From NCBI GenBank assembly GCA_020845495.1, contig JADLFM010000230.1, positions 1-10,182 on the forward strand: a DNA stretch of 10,182 nucleotides. The letters run 5' to 3'. Positions 1-9,900 of this stretch are shown here, in pieces; positions within the stretch are counted from its first letter, which is position 1, and each line of letters starts with the position of its first letter. The position numbers and the translations under genes are program-made. Source of the DNA: Chloroflexota bacterium (GTDB lineage Bacteria; Chloroflexota; UBA6077; JACCZL01). Under the pieces are notes generated by a model. It was not told the DNA's origin, did no database searches, and saw only the letters and a list, made by a program, of their open reading frames with translations.

Positions 1-294
1 CAGGATCTGTCGGGAGGCGAGCAGCAGCGCGTCGCGATCGCGCGCGCGATCGTGAACCGGCCGCCGATCGTGCTCGCCGACGAGCCGACCGGGTGCCTCG
101 ACAGCCGCAACGGGCAGGCGATCATGGAGCTGTTCCTGGAACTGCGCGCCACTGGTCTGACGATCTTCATGGTCACCCACGACCGGACCATCGCGTCGTA
201 CGCGGATCGCATCGTCGCGCTGCGCGACGGGCGGCTCCTGGATGTGGGCGAAGGCCAACCGCAAGCGCCCACCCCGACCCTCGTTGGCGCATAA
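1..294 (+). CDS. ABC transporter ATP-binding protein, 3' part (MacB/LolD-type)
   Basis: This is the C-terminal half of an ABC ATPase whose beginning lies before the window; the frame is open from base 1 to the TAA at 292-294. The visible 97 residues start in the family signature (LSGGEQQR, residues 3-10). The Walker B stretch IVLADEPTG follows at about 23-31 and is continuous with the D-loop (CLDS). The H-loop histidine is in MVTHD at about 56-60. The Walker A motif is missing only because of the window edge. The pattern LSGGEQQR, then LADEPTGCLDS, then VTHD is usual for the lipoprotein-release or macrolide-efflux (LolD/MacB) branch, which powers a membrane permease at the inner face of the cytoplasmic membrane. 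The substrate cannot be told from this fragment. No partner permease follows it; the next 830 bases hold no intact gene, so any partner must lie upstream. Confidence 0.93.
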   Translation, partial: QDLSGGEQQRVAIARAIVNRPPIVLADEPTGCLDSRNGQAIMELFLELRATGLTIFMVTHDRTIASYADRIVALRDGRLLDVGEGQPQAPTPTLVGA

Positions 295-435
295 CGCGCC
301 TGGCGATTGAGCTACGACCGGCGAGCTGCGCGATCGCCGGGGCCGCGTGCGTCACACGGCACTGGGCGTCGTGGCGGGCTTCAGGCTTGCGGCCACGGCG
401 CCGCCGCCTCGTTGAGGAGGCGACGATGCCGTCAA

Positions 436-660
436 TCAGGGCCGGATGGTGCCGTTGGCGGCCACTGTTGCGCAGACGAACAGCGGTCCAGACCGCCTCC
501 ATGCGAGCACGTCGTACGCCACCGGGACGGGGGATTCCATCCCAGTCGAACAGGCGGGCATTCCAGCGACACCGATGCCCACCACGTCGGGGCGCTCGCG
601 AACCAGTCGCTGGATCACGGCCGCAGCACGGTCAATTCGGACCGACGTAACAGGTGCACA
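436..660 (-). pseudogene. Remnant of a DUF411/CopG-like periplasmic copper protein (C-terminal part)
   Basis: Read on the minus strand and ending at the stop codon at 436-438, about 60-75 residues resemble the C-terminal half of DUF411 proteins. The order seen is IQRLVRERPD, then VGIGVAGMPACSTGME, then AYDVLAW. The family pattern is a helix ending in ERP, then GMPxGSPGME, then PYDV, so GMPACSTGME carries G-to-C and P-to-T changes at the SP turn. Known members (for example CopG) bind copper through cysteines in the N-terminal half, including a CxCC-type site. No such motif is readable upstream here in any minus frame. Only a GTG at 618 could start the visible part, so the metal-binding half is absent or scrambled. 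A weak trace of the preceding part (LGVPVQL, then GHVEP) appears in a different frame at about 670-710, which suggests frameshift plus deletion. The identification rests on recalled family motifs, not on an alignment. The stretch has the same orientation as the copper operon at 2913-10182. Confidence 0.55.
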
Positions 661-1110
661 ATCGCCGTCGCACGCGGCTCGACGTGCCCGTCGAGCTGCA
701 CTGGCACTCCGAGGCTCACCACTCCAGTCATCGCACAGATCATTGCACTTCTCGTCAACATCGCATCCTCACCCTACGCGATCCGGCTGGCACGATACGT
801 GACCAGTCGTTCTCTCTAGTGGGCCACCGCACAAGAAGCAGGCGCCGCTGGTTGACTACACGCGCGGTGCGGCCGACATGGTCACCGTGGCGGACTGGAC
901 CGATGCAAGACGGCTCAGCGCCGAAAGACCGTCACCCGCCGCCGCGGGATGACGGCAATCCGCAGGCGTAGCATGAGAGTGTGTTGAGAACCACCGCTCG
1001 GCTACGAGTTGTGATTGGCTAACGTATTGCGAACGCGTTGCCGTCAGGCGCCCCAGTCCGTTCAGGCTCTCCGCTGATCCCGTCCACCGTAGTCTGTTCC
1101 GCCGGATCGA

Positions 1111-1119
1111 AGGGAGAAG
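1111..1119 (+). promoter_or_regulatory. Ribosome binding site for the secreted protein at 1125
   Basis: AGGGAGAAG lies five bases before the ATG at 1125-1127. It decides this start over an in-frame start at 1038, which would put 29 charged and proline-containing residues in front of a clear signal peptide. Confidence 0.7.
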
Positions 1120-1124
1120 TCACA

Positions 1125-2069
1125 ATGGCCTGCTCTCACTACGCCTTCCGCCTCGCACTGACGACTCTTGTATCGGTCTCTCTTGCTGGCATTTCTTCAG
1201 CTCAGGTGTCGACCCCCTCACTCCGGCCGGAGATTGCCGAACTACTTGGAAGGGCGCACCCACTGACCGCGAGTGAGCTCAGCGATAGCGTGCTTGATGA
1301 TGTCCGGGTTGCTGAAGCAGCCGGGGGGCGGCTGTTGCAGGTTCGCCACCGGCCGACGCCTCTGTCGAGGGATCTCGGCGTAGTGCTCATGGTCGCTGAG
1401 CCACGCTCGGGCACCTACAGGTTGTTTCGCCTTTCGGATGAGGCAGGCCGGGCCAAGCTGACCGACTATCTGAAAGCTCAGCCGCAGTTTACATTCTCGC
1501 CGGGCGTGGTGAGCAAGATCCTGGCGCAATCTGAGAAGATGATTGCGGGCGCAGCAGCCGAACGTGCCCGGCAGGTCCATCAGCAGCAGGGCCTCCTGTC
1601 GCCCGGGCCAGTGTCACCGTTGACCTCTGGGACCGAGTGCAGTTGTGACGGTGCGCAGGCAGTCGAGATGGTCACATACGATCCTGCGTTTATCGATCTC
1701 ACGCGAACGTTCGCCCAGGTGTCGTGGTCACGCTCGGATCGCGGCGACTACGTGTGTGAATGGGAGAACCTATGGGGGTACGGCAACTGTTGGGCCAATC
1801 CGGACACTGGGCTATCGTCATGGCACCGGTCGTCGTGTCAGATCAATCAATTCCGTGATGTGTCCTGGGTCGATGAAAGCGCCGCGGGTGACTACTACAA
1901 CTACGACTTCCTCGACCCGATACTTCCAACGTTTGTGTTTGACTATGTTGGCGTGTCGTTTGTGGACGGGATGGTGTCATGGAACAGCATCCACTATGAC
2001 GAAGGCGAAGCCAGTGGGCTGATCTTCGGCTGGTTTCTTCAGAGTGGGTACAATCGATGCCCCCAGTGA
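1125..2069 (+). CDS. Secreted protein of unknown function with six cysteines
   Basis: I do not recognise the family. The 314-residue product starts with a classical Sec signal peptide: a short polar start, a hydrophobic core at about 8-23 and a likely cleavage after SSA (residue 26). The mature protein has two parts. Residues 27-165 are mostly helical-looking, charged and cysteine-free, with a QQQ-containing linker near 150-165. Residues 170-314 are rich in Trp, Tyr, Asp and Ser and hold all six mature cysteines (172, 174, 211, 222, 238, 312), starting with a CSC pair. An even number of cysteines in an exported domain suggests disulfides. No catalytic motif, lipobox or transmembrane segment was seen in the mature part. 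G+C content is clearly below that of the copper operon (28/60 in 1921-1980), consistent with different ancestry. It stands alone, 147 bases before the next + strand gene. The reading frame is convincing; the function is unknown. Confidence 0.82.
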   Translation: MACSHYAFRLALTTLVSVSLAGISSAQVSTPSLRPEIAELLGRAHPLTASELSDSVLDDVRVAEAAGGRLLQVRHRPTPLSRDLGVVLMVAEPRSGTYRLFRLSDEAGRAKLTDYLKAQPQFTFSPGVVSKILAQSEKMIAGAAAERARQVHQQQGLLSPGPVSPLTSGTECSCDGAQAVEMVTYDPAFIDLTRTFAQVSWSRSDRGDYVCEWENLWGYGNCWANPDTGLSSWHRSSCQINQFRDVSWVDESAAGDYYNYDFLDPILPTFVFDYVGVSFVDGMVSWNSIHYDEGEASGLIFGWFLQSGYNRCPQ

Positions 2070-2216
2070 CCTAACAACTGACGAGCGCCCTGAACGCCGC
2101 CGCCGGTACAAGCCGAAGACACTGGACCGTGCGGTGGATTCAAGCGCTGCGGATACGCGGCACGGATGGGGCGAAGGGGCCTCGGGGGCGCGGTGTAGGC
2201 AATCGTGGGGTGACGC

Positions 2217-2819
2217 ATGGCAGCCCAGAACGAGAAGATGAGACTGAAGGCACGAACAGGCCAAGTGCCGGTTTCGGTCTGGGCGGCGGCGTGGCTCGCC
2301 TTGTGCCTCGCGTACCAACTTGCCCAACGAGCGGACGGTACCGTTGGCCTACTTGGTTCGGCCGGCGCCGTGCTGGCCGGCGCTGTGGTGTTGGTTCTCG
2401 GCAGCGGTCGCACTGGGGTCGGGACGCCACATCGAGGTCTCCTGGGATTGGCGGGTGTTGGGTTTGTGGCGGCGTTGCTGGCAACGCCGTTCATTGGCGG
2501 GCTTTTGACGAGCAACCCGGCATGGCCCCATGACGAGTTCCGGTTGGCAGGTGCGGTCTTGGCGATGTCCGGGTTCGGCGCGGTCCTGCGTGCAATCGAT
2601 GACCTCGACAGGCCGGGCGTGATTCATGTCGCCGCAGCCGGGTTCAAATGGGGCATCGCGGTGGTGGTCGCAAGTGTGGCCACCTACCTACTTGGACAGT
2701 TACTCATCCGCAATCTGGGGGGGCCATGGTGGCTGGGGTGGTACGTCGGCGCTTCGCTCGGAGGCGCAATCGGAGGACTGGTCACTCACGGATGGGGCCT
2801 GCAGTCCTCGAGGACATGA
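2217..2819 (+). CDS. Small polytopic membrane protein, unknown function
   Basis: The 200-residue product is strongly hydrophobic, with about six likely membrane segments near residues 19-36, 43-62, 72-96, 108-126, 137-163 and 168-190. Several are rich in Gly and Ala (for example VGASLGGAIGGLV near the end). Short polar loops include a Pro/Trp/His loop (NPAWPHDEF) at about 100-108 and a charged loop (AIDDLDRPG) at about 126-134. The N-terminus (MAAQNEKMRLKART) is basic, favouring a cytoplasmic start. No family could be named and no catalytic motif is visible. The first ATG at 2217 is chosen although its ribosome site is poor (GGGGTGA, only three bases away). ATG 2238, seven codons downstream, is an alternative. 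It follows the secreted-protein gene on the same strand and converges on the multicopper oxidase gene with 93 bases between stop codons. No obvious terminator was seen there. Confidence 0.68.
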   Translation: MAAQNEKMRLKARTGQVPVSVWAAAWLALCLAYQLAQRADGTVGLLGSAGAVLAGAVVLVLGSGRTGVGTPHRGLLGLAGVGFVAALLATPFIGGLLTSNPAWPHDEFRLAGAVLAMSGFGAVLRAIDDLDRPGVIHVAAAGFKWGIAVVVASVATYLLGQLLIRNLGGPWWLGWYVGASLGGAIGGLVTHGWGLQSSRT

Positions 2820-2912
2820 CGGCGCTGCGTGAGACCGCGAACTCGTTCGCCGCGCCGACACCCGGCAGCATGCCGCGCAGCCGAAGCAGCTCACTTGGCC
2901 GTCAGGGGCGTC

Positions 2913-4229
2913 CTACCGGTACTCGACCCGCCGCGCCATGCCGGCTTCCATGTGATACGCGTGGTGGCAGTGCATCAACCATCGTCCGGGGTTGTCGGCC
3001 ATGAAGTCGACGTGAACCTGGCCCATGGGCTCGACCAGCACCGTGTCCTTGACCAACCCGGTCGGCCGCCCCGACGCCGGGTCGACGATTTCGAAGAAGT
3101 GCCCGTGCAGGTGCATCGGGTGCCGCACCATGCTGGCGTTCCTGAACTGCAGGCGGATGCGCTCGCCCTCGCGAATCGTGATCGGGGCGGCCGAGGCATA
3201 CGGCACACCGTTGATGGTCCACGAGGCACCACCCATCATCGGGCCGCTCAGCGTCAGCGGGATCGCCCGTACGGGCGTCGAGGCGTTCAGGCCGATGCCT
3301 CGTCCCTTCAGATCGCCGTAGTTCAACGTCCGCCCGTTGCGCAGCGCCGCCGGCCACACGAACGGCGGGGCACTGATTGCCTGCTCGCCTTCGTAGGAGA
3401 ACGGCACGACGATGCCAGGAACACTGCTATCGACTGAACCAGCGATCAAGGCCCATGCGCCGCGATTCGTGGTCTCGATGACCACGTCGTAGCGTTCGCC
3501 CATCCCGATGATCAGCGTGTCGACTGTCACCGGCTCGACCTCCTGCCCGTCGGTGTGTGTGACCACCAACCGATGGCCCGTGAGCCCGAGGCGGAAGGTC
3601 GTCGCGGCGGCGGCGTTGATGATCCGCAGCCGGAGTCGCTCTCCGGCGCGCACGGCGATGGGCGCCGCACCTACCGTGATCCGGCCGTTGGCCAGGTAGC
3701 CGGCATACGCCGGGTCGCTGCTCGCCATCCCGCCCATCATGCCGCCGCCCATACCCATGCCGCCGCCTGGTGACGGTGTCATGGCGGCCATCGCCTCTTC
3801 GGGCGTCGTCGTCAGCCAGTCGTCGAGCACGAGCGTCTGCTCACGGTCGACGGCGAGCGTGTCGATGCGCGGCTCGATCACGAGCGCGCCCACGAGCCCG
3901 CGATCGAGCTGCAGGCCGACGTGCGAGTGATAGAAGTAGGTGCCCGGCGTCGTCGCCAGGAACTCGTACGTGAAGCGCTCGCCAGGCATGACGGCCGTCT
4001 GCGTCACGTCGGGAACACCGTCCATCGGGTTGGGCAGGGGGATACCGTGCCAGTGGATCGTCGTCGGTTCGGCCAACTGGTTGTCGAGCGTGACGCGCAG
4101 GCGTTCGCCTTCACGAACGCGCAGTTCCGGTCCGGGGAACTGTCCGTTGTAGGTCCACGTCTCCCAGGGCCGACCGTCCGCCGTATACACCGTCGCTGGC
4201 ATGGTGGTGAGGGCGTAGTCCCTGACCAC
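2913..4229 (-). CDS. Multicopper oxidase (copper-detoxifying cuproxidase type), 5' end frameshifted
   Basis: The 438 residues readable from GTG 4229 form a complete three-cupredoxin-domain oxidase. Ligand motifs appear in canonical order: HWHG (59-62), HSH (101-103), HPMHLHGH (370-377) and HCHHAYHMEAGM (420-431). The last supplies the type 1 Cys421 and His426 with an axial Met431; the other histidines make the trinuclear copper centre. A methionine- and glycine-rich loop at about 147-168 resembles Met-rich segments that bind extra copper in cuproxidases such as CueO. The expected role is periplasmic oxidation of Cu(I) to Cu(II) coupled to reduction of oxygen to water. GTG 4229 is the only usual start in this frame. 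It gives a protein without an export signal, although such enzymes are normally exported by Tat, and a Tat signal sits just upstream in another frame (see 4253-4354). It is the last gene of the copper operon. Function is confident; the start is not. Confidence 0.93.
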   Translation of the reverse strand: MVRDYALTTMPATVYTADGRPWETWTYNGQFPGPELRVREGERLRVTLDNQLAEPTTIHWHGIPLPNPMDGVPDVTQTAVMPGERFTYEFLATTPGTYFYHSHVGLQLDRGLVGALVIEPRIDTLAVDREQTLVLDDWLTTTPEEAMAAMTPSPGGGMGMGGGMMGGMASSDPAYAGYLANGRITVGAAPIAVRAGERLRLRIINAAAATTFRLGLTGHRLVVTHTDGQEVEPVTVDTLIIGMGERYDVVIETTNRGAWALIAGSVDSSVPGIVVPFSYEGEQAISAPPFVWPAALRNGRTLNYGDLKGRGIGLNASTPVRAIPLTLSGPMMGGASWTINGVPYASAAPITIREGERIRLQFRNASMVRHPMHLHGHFFEIVDPASGRPTGLVKDTVLVEPMGQVHVDFMADNPGRWLMHCHHAYHMEAGMARRVEYR

Positions 4230-4252
4230 AGGCTCACCCGGACCTTGGGCCT

Positions 4253-4350
4253 CTAAACCCGCAGGCCGACAGCGGCGGCCGCGGCGACACCCAGTGAGTG
4301 AGAGAGAAACGCACGGCGGGGTCGATCGGCACAGACATGGCGATTGGCTT

Positions 4351-4354
<4 letters not shown>
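4253..4354 (-). other. Out-of-frame Tat signal peptide of the multicopper oxidase
   Basis: In the frame ending with TAG at 4253-4255, the minus strand encodes DRPRRAFLSHSLG followed by VAAAAAVGLRV. This is a twin-arginine, hydrophobic alanine-rich export signal of the kind expected on multicopper oxidases. The mature-enzyme frame just past it reads AGLEAQGPGEPVVRDYA. Joining the two needs a single-base shift (one base added, or two removed) around 4255-4262, giving a smooth ...AVGLR-AGLEAQGPGEP... sequence. A start in the signal frame is TTG at 4352-4354, which overlaps the regulator's stop as TTGA. The ATG at 4336-4338 is in the third frame and would need a second shift. What is seen is the signal and the shift. 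Whether it is mutation, sequence error or programmed slippage is not known. Confidence 0.72.
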
Positions 4355-5756
<1,402 letters not shown>

Positions 5757-5760
<4 letters not shown>

Positions 5761-6977
5761 GGCGCATCCTCTTGCGCTCTCTGGCTCGGTGCCGACCGGG
5801 ATACCGCCCCGGCTCCGCTCCGCGGAAGCGCAATCGTGACCAGTGTGCCGCGCGGGGACCGTGGTTCGATGGCGATGGTGCCGCCATGTGCCGTGACGAT
5901 GCGATGCGCGATGGCGAGTCCGAGCCCGCTGCCGCTCGGCTTCGTCGTGAAGAACGGTTCGAACGCGCGGGCCGCCGCCTCGGCCGTGATCCCGCTGCCC
6001 TCATCCGACACGGCGATCTCGACCACGCCAGCCCGATCGCGCGTCACGATACGCACCGTCGAGCCCGAGGGGCTGGCCTGGATGCTGTTGAGCAGCACGT
6101 TCAGGAGCACTTGTGTCAGCTGCGACGTGTCGGCCACGACATGCGCCACCGGCACCACGTCGGCGTGCAGGCCGATACCGCGCCGGGAGACCTCGGTCTG
6201 CAGCAGGGCGACGATGTGGGCGACGAGCGGGCCGAGGTCCGTGTCACGCAGCACCGGCGGTTGGGGACGCGCGTAGGCCAGGAACTCGTCGAGCAGGGCA
6301 TCGAGCCTGGAGAGTTCGCGTCCCGCCACGGCGGTGAACTCTGCTTCGGGCGTGTCGGCAGGAGCCCGCGACGCGAGGATGTCGATGGCGCCCTTGATGG
6401 CCGCGACCGGATTTCGAAGCTCGTGGGCAAGCCCGGCAGCCAGTTCGCCGAGCGCCGAGAGTCGTTCGGCCCGCGAGAGCTGTTGATGCGAGGCGCGCAG
6501 TTCCTCGTTGATGCGCTCGAGCGTCGTGGCGGCGTGGCGAGCCTCGTCGGTCAGTCGCCGCTGGCGTCCGATCAGAAGTCCGACCATGCCGCCGACGACG
6601 TGGAAGACGACCACCTGGCCGTACTGGCTGGCGGTGTAGACCGCATTGTCGGCCCACATGGTACGGATATGCGGGACGTAGGCAATCGTGGCCACCAGCG
6701 CCGAGAGGAGCCCCCCGGCTGGTCCGAACCAGTAGGCCGCCGCGAGGATTGGCCCATAGTACAGGTACTCGTAGAGAGCGTGCCGCTCGGCGTGGTGCGA
6801 ACTGGTGCCGATGTGGAGCAGCGACACGATGGCGATGCCAATGGCGATCGCCGACACACGCTCGGTCACCGACAGTCCTCGCGGCGCTGGGTGTGCAACG
6901 GTCGCGGATGTCCGCGAAGACGACATGTGCGGAATCATACCGCCTTCGCTAGTGCCGAGAACGTCCATCGCCCTCAT
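5757..6977 (-). CDS. Membrane sensor histidine kinase, NtrB-like, partner of the NtrC-type regulator
   Basis: This is a 406-residue kinase. The N-terminal sensor has about four membrane segments (near residues 41-58, 68-83, 87-102 and 118-137) with only short loops between them and no large periplasmic domain. A helical linker (about 140-175) follows. The dimerisation/phosphotransfer domain has the H-box GLAHELRNP with His185. The ATP-binding domain has the N-box [11 protein letters not shown] (about 292-302), the G1 motif SDEGSG (about 324-329), [19 protein letters not shown] (about 339-356) and a C-terminal GTLVTIALP. The first outer loop, between segments 1 and 2, is histidine-rich (SSHHAERH, about 59-66), and the second contains PHIRTM (about 102-107). 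These are candidate metal ligands. The start is ATG 6977, overlapping the cusA stop as ATGA, with AAGGTGG (6985-6991) seven bases ahead. A GTG at 7010 would add 11 residues. Probable job: sensing envelope copper or silver and phosphorylating the adjacent regulator. Confidence 0.95.
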
Positions 6978-9900
6978 GCCGTCGCCACCTTCTTCACTTC
7001 GGCGTGCCACTTCCAGATCTGGTAGATCGCGGGGTAGACGAACAGCTCGAGCAGGAACGACGTGAAGATCCCGCCGATCATCGGCGCTGCGATACGCTTC
7101 ATGACATCGGCACCGGTGCCGGCCGAGAACATGATCGGCACCAGGCCCATGAACATGACGGCCACCGTCATGAACTTCGGACGGATGCGCTTGACGGCGC
7201 CATCGTGAATCGCGCGCTGGATGTCCGCGAGACTCGACATGCGGCCCTCGCGCTTCGCGCCCTCATACGACAGGTCGAGATACAACAACATGAACACGGC
7301 GGTCTCGGCGTCCACGCCCAGCAACGCGATCAGTCCGACCCAGACGCCGATGCTCATGTTGTAGTCGAGCGCATAGAGGAGCCAGATGGCGCCAATCGCC
7401 GAGAAGGGCACGGCCAGGAGGATGATCGAGGTCTTCACCAGCGAGCGGGTGTTGATGTAGAGCAGGATCACGATGATGAAGAGCGTCACGGGCACGACGA
7501 CCATGAGCTTCTCCTTCACCCGTTCCATCGATTCGAACTGGCCGCTCCAGGCGATCGTGTACCCCGCCGGCAGCTTGATCTGATCCCGCACGACCGCTTT
7601 GGCAGCGGCGACGTAGCTGCCCACGTCCCGACCCGCGAGGTCCACGTACACGTAGCCGTTGAGCATCCCATTCTCATCGCGCAGCATGCCCGGGCCGCTC
7701 GAGAGGCGCACGGTGCCGAGCTGCGACACGGGAATCTGCATCTGGCCACCCATCGCCGACACCAGCACGCGGCCAATCCGACCGACATCACCGCGGTAGT
7801 CGCGGAAGTATCGGACGTTGACGGGATACCGCTCCCGCCCTTCGATGGTCGTCGTGACGTTCTCACCGCCGACGGCGCTCATCACGACCGCCTGCGCATC
7901 GTCGATGCTGATGCCGTAGCGGGCAAGGGCCTCACGATTCCAGTCGACGTCGAGGAAGTATCCGCCGCCTGTGCGCTCCGCAAAGACGCTGCGGGTGCCG
8001 GCCACTTGCGGCAACAGGCGTTCGATCTCCGTGCCCAAGCGCTCGATCTCGCGGATGTCGGCGCCGTAGATCTTGATCCCAACCGGCGTACGAATCCCCG
8101 TCGTCAGCATGTCGATGCGGGCCTTGATCGGCATCGTCCAGGCGTTCGAGACCCCCGGCAGTTGCAGCGCCTGGTTCATCTGCTCGACCAACTGCGGGGT
8201 GCTCAGCCGATCGGGCGTGATACGCCGCAGGGCCGCGCGCGCCCACTCCGGCAGCCAGGTCCACCCCGAGTACCAAGTCGTCACCGGGCGCCATTGATCG
8301 TGCGGCTTGAGGACGATCACCGTCTCCATCATGGAGAGCGGCGCCGGGTCGGTCGAGGTCTCGGCGCGGCCCGACTTGCCGAACACCGTCTCCACTTCGG
8401 GGAAGCTCTTGATGATGCGGTTCTGGACCTGCATCAACTGCTGCGCCTCGGTCACCGAGAGGCCCGGCAACGTGGAGGGCATGAACAGGAGGGTGCCCTC
8501 GTCGAGCGGCGGCATGAACTCCGACCCGAGTCGCTGATAGACCGGTACCGTCGCCACGACCATCGCGATCGCGCCCGCGATGACGAGATAGCGCCACCGC
8601 AGGACCCACCAGCAGATCGGGTCGTAGATGCCGATCAAGATGCGGCTGATCGGATGACGTTCTTCGGAGTGGATGGTGCCGACCAGCACGGCGTTGACGA
8701 CGCGAGCGATCCACTTCGGCCTGAACGTCCACGGATCGACGCGCGTGAACAGGAGCCGCATCGCCGGGTCGAGCGTGATCGCGAGGACGGCGGCGACGAT
8801 CATCGACAGGTTCTTGGTGTAGGCGAGGGGCTTGAACAGGCGTCCCTCCTGGCCCTCGAGGGCCAACACCGGGAGGAACGCGACCGCGATGACCAGGAGC
8901 GCGAAGAAGCTGGGCCCGCCCACCTCTTTCACGGCATCGATCACGACGCGGTGATAGTCCTCCTTGCGCCCGTTGCGTTGCCACTCCTCGAGCTTCTTGT
9001 GCGTCTGCTCGACGACCACGATGGCGGCATCCACCATGGCGCCCACGGCGATGGCGATGCCGCCCAGCGACATGATATTGGACGACACGCCCATCATCCG
9101 CATCGGGATGAACGCGATGATGATGGCAATGGGGATGGTGAAGACGGGAATGATGGCGCTCGGGATGTGCCAGAGGAAGAGCATGATGATGAACGAGACG
9201 ATCACGACTTCTTCGATCAGCGTGCCCTTCAGGTTCTCGATCGACCGCAGGATCAGTTCGGACCGGTCATAGGCGCTGACCACCGTGACGCCCTCGGGCA
9301 GGCCCGGTTGGATCTCCACGATCTTGGCCTTCACCCGCTCGATCACGTCCAGCGCGTTCTCGCCCTGGCGCATGACGACAATGCCCGCGACCGCGTCGCC
9401 CTCGCCGTTCCAGTCGGCGAGGCCGCGTCTCAGGTCGGGGCCGAGGGTGACCGAGCCAATATCGCGTACGCGGACGGGCGCCCCGCTCGTGCTCGTGCGC
9501 AGGACGATGTCGCCGATGTCCGCCGTGGTGCGGGCGTACCCGCGCCCGCGTACCATGTACTCGGCCCCGCTCAGCTCGACCAATCGCCCGCCCACGTCGT
9601 TGTTGCCCTTCCGGACGGCGTCGACGACATCCATGATGGGCATGTTGAAGGCCTGGAGGCGGCTGGGATCGACCTGCACCTGGTACTGGCGCACGAATCC
9701 TCCGAGCGGCGCCACTTCAGCCACGCCGGGCACTGACTTGAGCTGGTAGCGGAGGAACCAGTCCTGCAGCGACCGCAGTTCGGCGAGCGACCGCTTGCCG
9801 GTCGTGTCGACCAGCACGTACTGGAAGACCCAGCCGACGCCGGTTGCATCGGGGCCGAGCTCGGTCTGTACCCCCGCCGGCAGGCGCGGCAGGACGCCGG

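Larger units (their letters stand above)
295..1124. other. 830-base region without an intact gene
   Basis: The open frames on both strands here are mostly arginine- and proline-rich and low in hydrophobic patterning, as expected from chance reading of GC-rich DNA. Two stretches stand out. One is the minus-strand CopG/DUF411-like remnant at about 436-660. The other is a short + strand stretch with codon-like G/C third positions at about 825-945, which I could not identify. I found no tRNA, no clear rho-independent terminator after the ABC gene and no insertion-sequence ends. The last 100 or so bases presumably hold the promoter of the secreted-protein gene at 1125, but no convincing -35/-10 pair could be picked. 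The region looks like decayed former coding DNA. Confidence 0.6.

Noticed and set aside
619..768. A 48-codon minus-strand frame starting with a somewhat hydrophobic MLTRSAMICAMTGVV.
   Set aside because: A possible small exported peptide was considered. It is better explained as frameshifted debris of the CopG/DUF411-like gene, and no strong ribosome site precedes it.
307..819. A 170-codon + strand open frame and others overlapping it (93-650, 446-802, 654-971).
   Set aside because: Composition is Arg/Ser/Pro/His-rich with no domain pattern and no ribosome site. The only family-like signal in this region is on the minus strand at 436-660.
825..945. A + strand stretch reading KKQAPLVDYTRGAADMVTVADW with G/C-rich third positions.
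   Set aside because: It looks like coding remnants, but it has no start, ends at a nearby stop and matched no family I could recall. It is too weak to list as a gene.
2066..2110. ACCTAACAACTG just after the secreted-protein stop resembles the start of an integron attC site (RYYYAAC).
   Set aside because: No matching GTTRRRY partner or hairpin arms were found before 2217, and no such site flanks the upstream side of the gene.
2863..2875. A hairpin CGGCA-GCA-TGCCG between the convergent genes ending at 2819 and 2913.
   Set aside because: The stem is only five pairs and no T-run follows on either strand, so it is not a credible rho-independent terminator.
5772..7025. A 417-codon + strand open frame opposite the histidine kinase, and another at 4294-5316 opposite the regulator.
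   Set aside because: Both are Arg/Gly/Asp-rich mirror frames of genes with complete conserved motifs on the minus strand.
7004..9736. A 910-codon open frame on the + strand opposite cusA.
   Set aside because: Its product is an unbroken run of Asp, Arg and His with no hydrophobic patterning. Long antisense frames arise routinely opposite GC-rich genes, and the minus-strand frame is an unmistakable RND pump.
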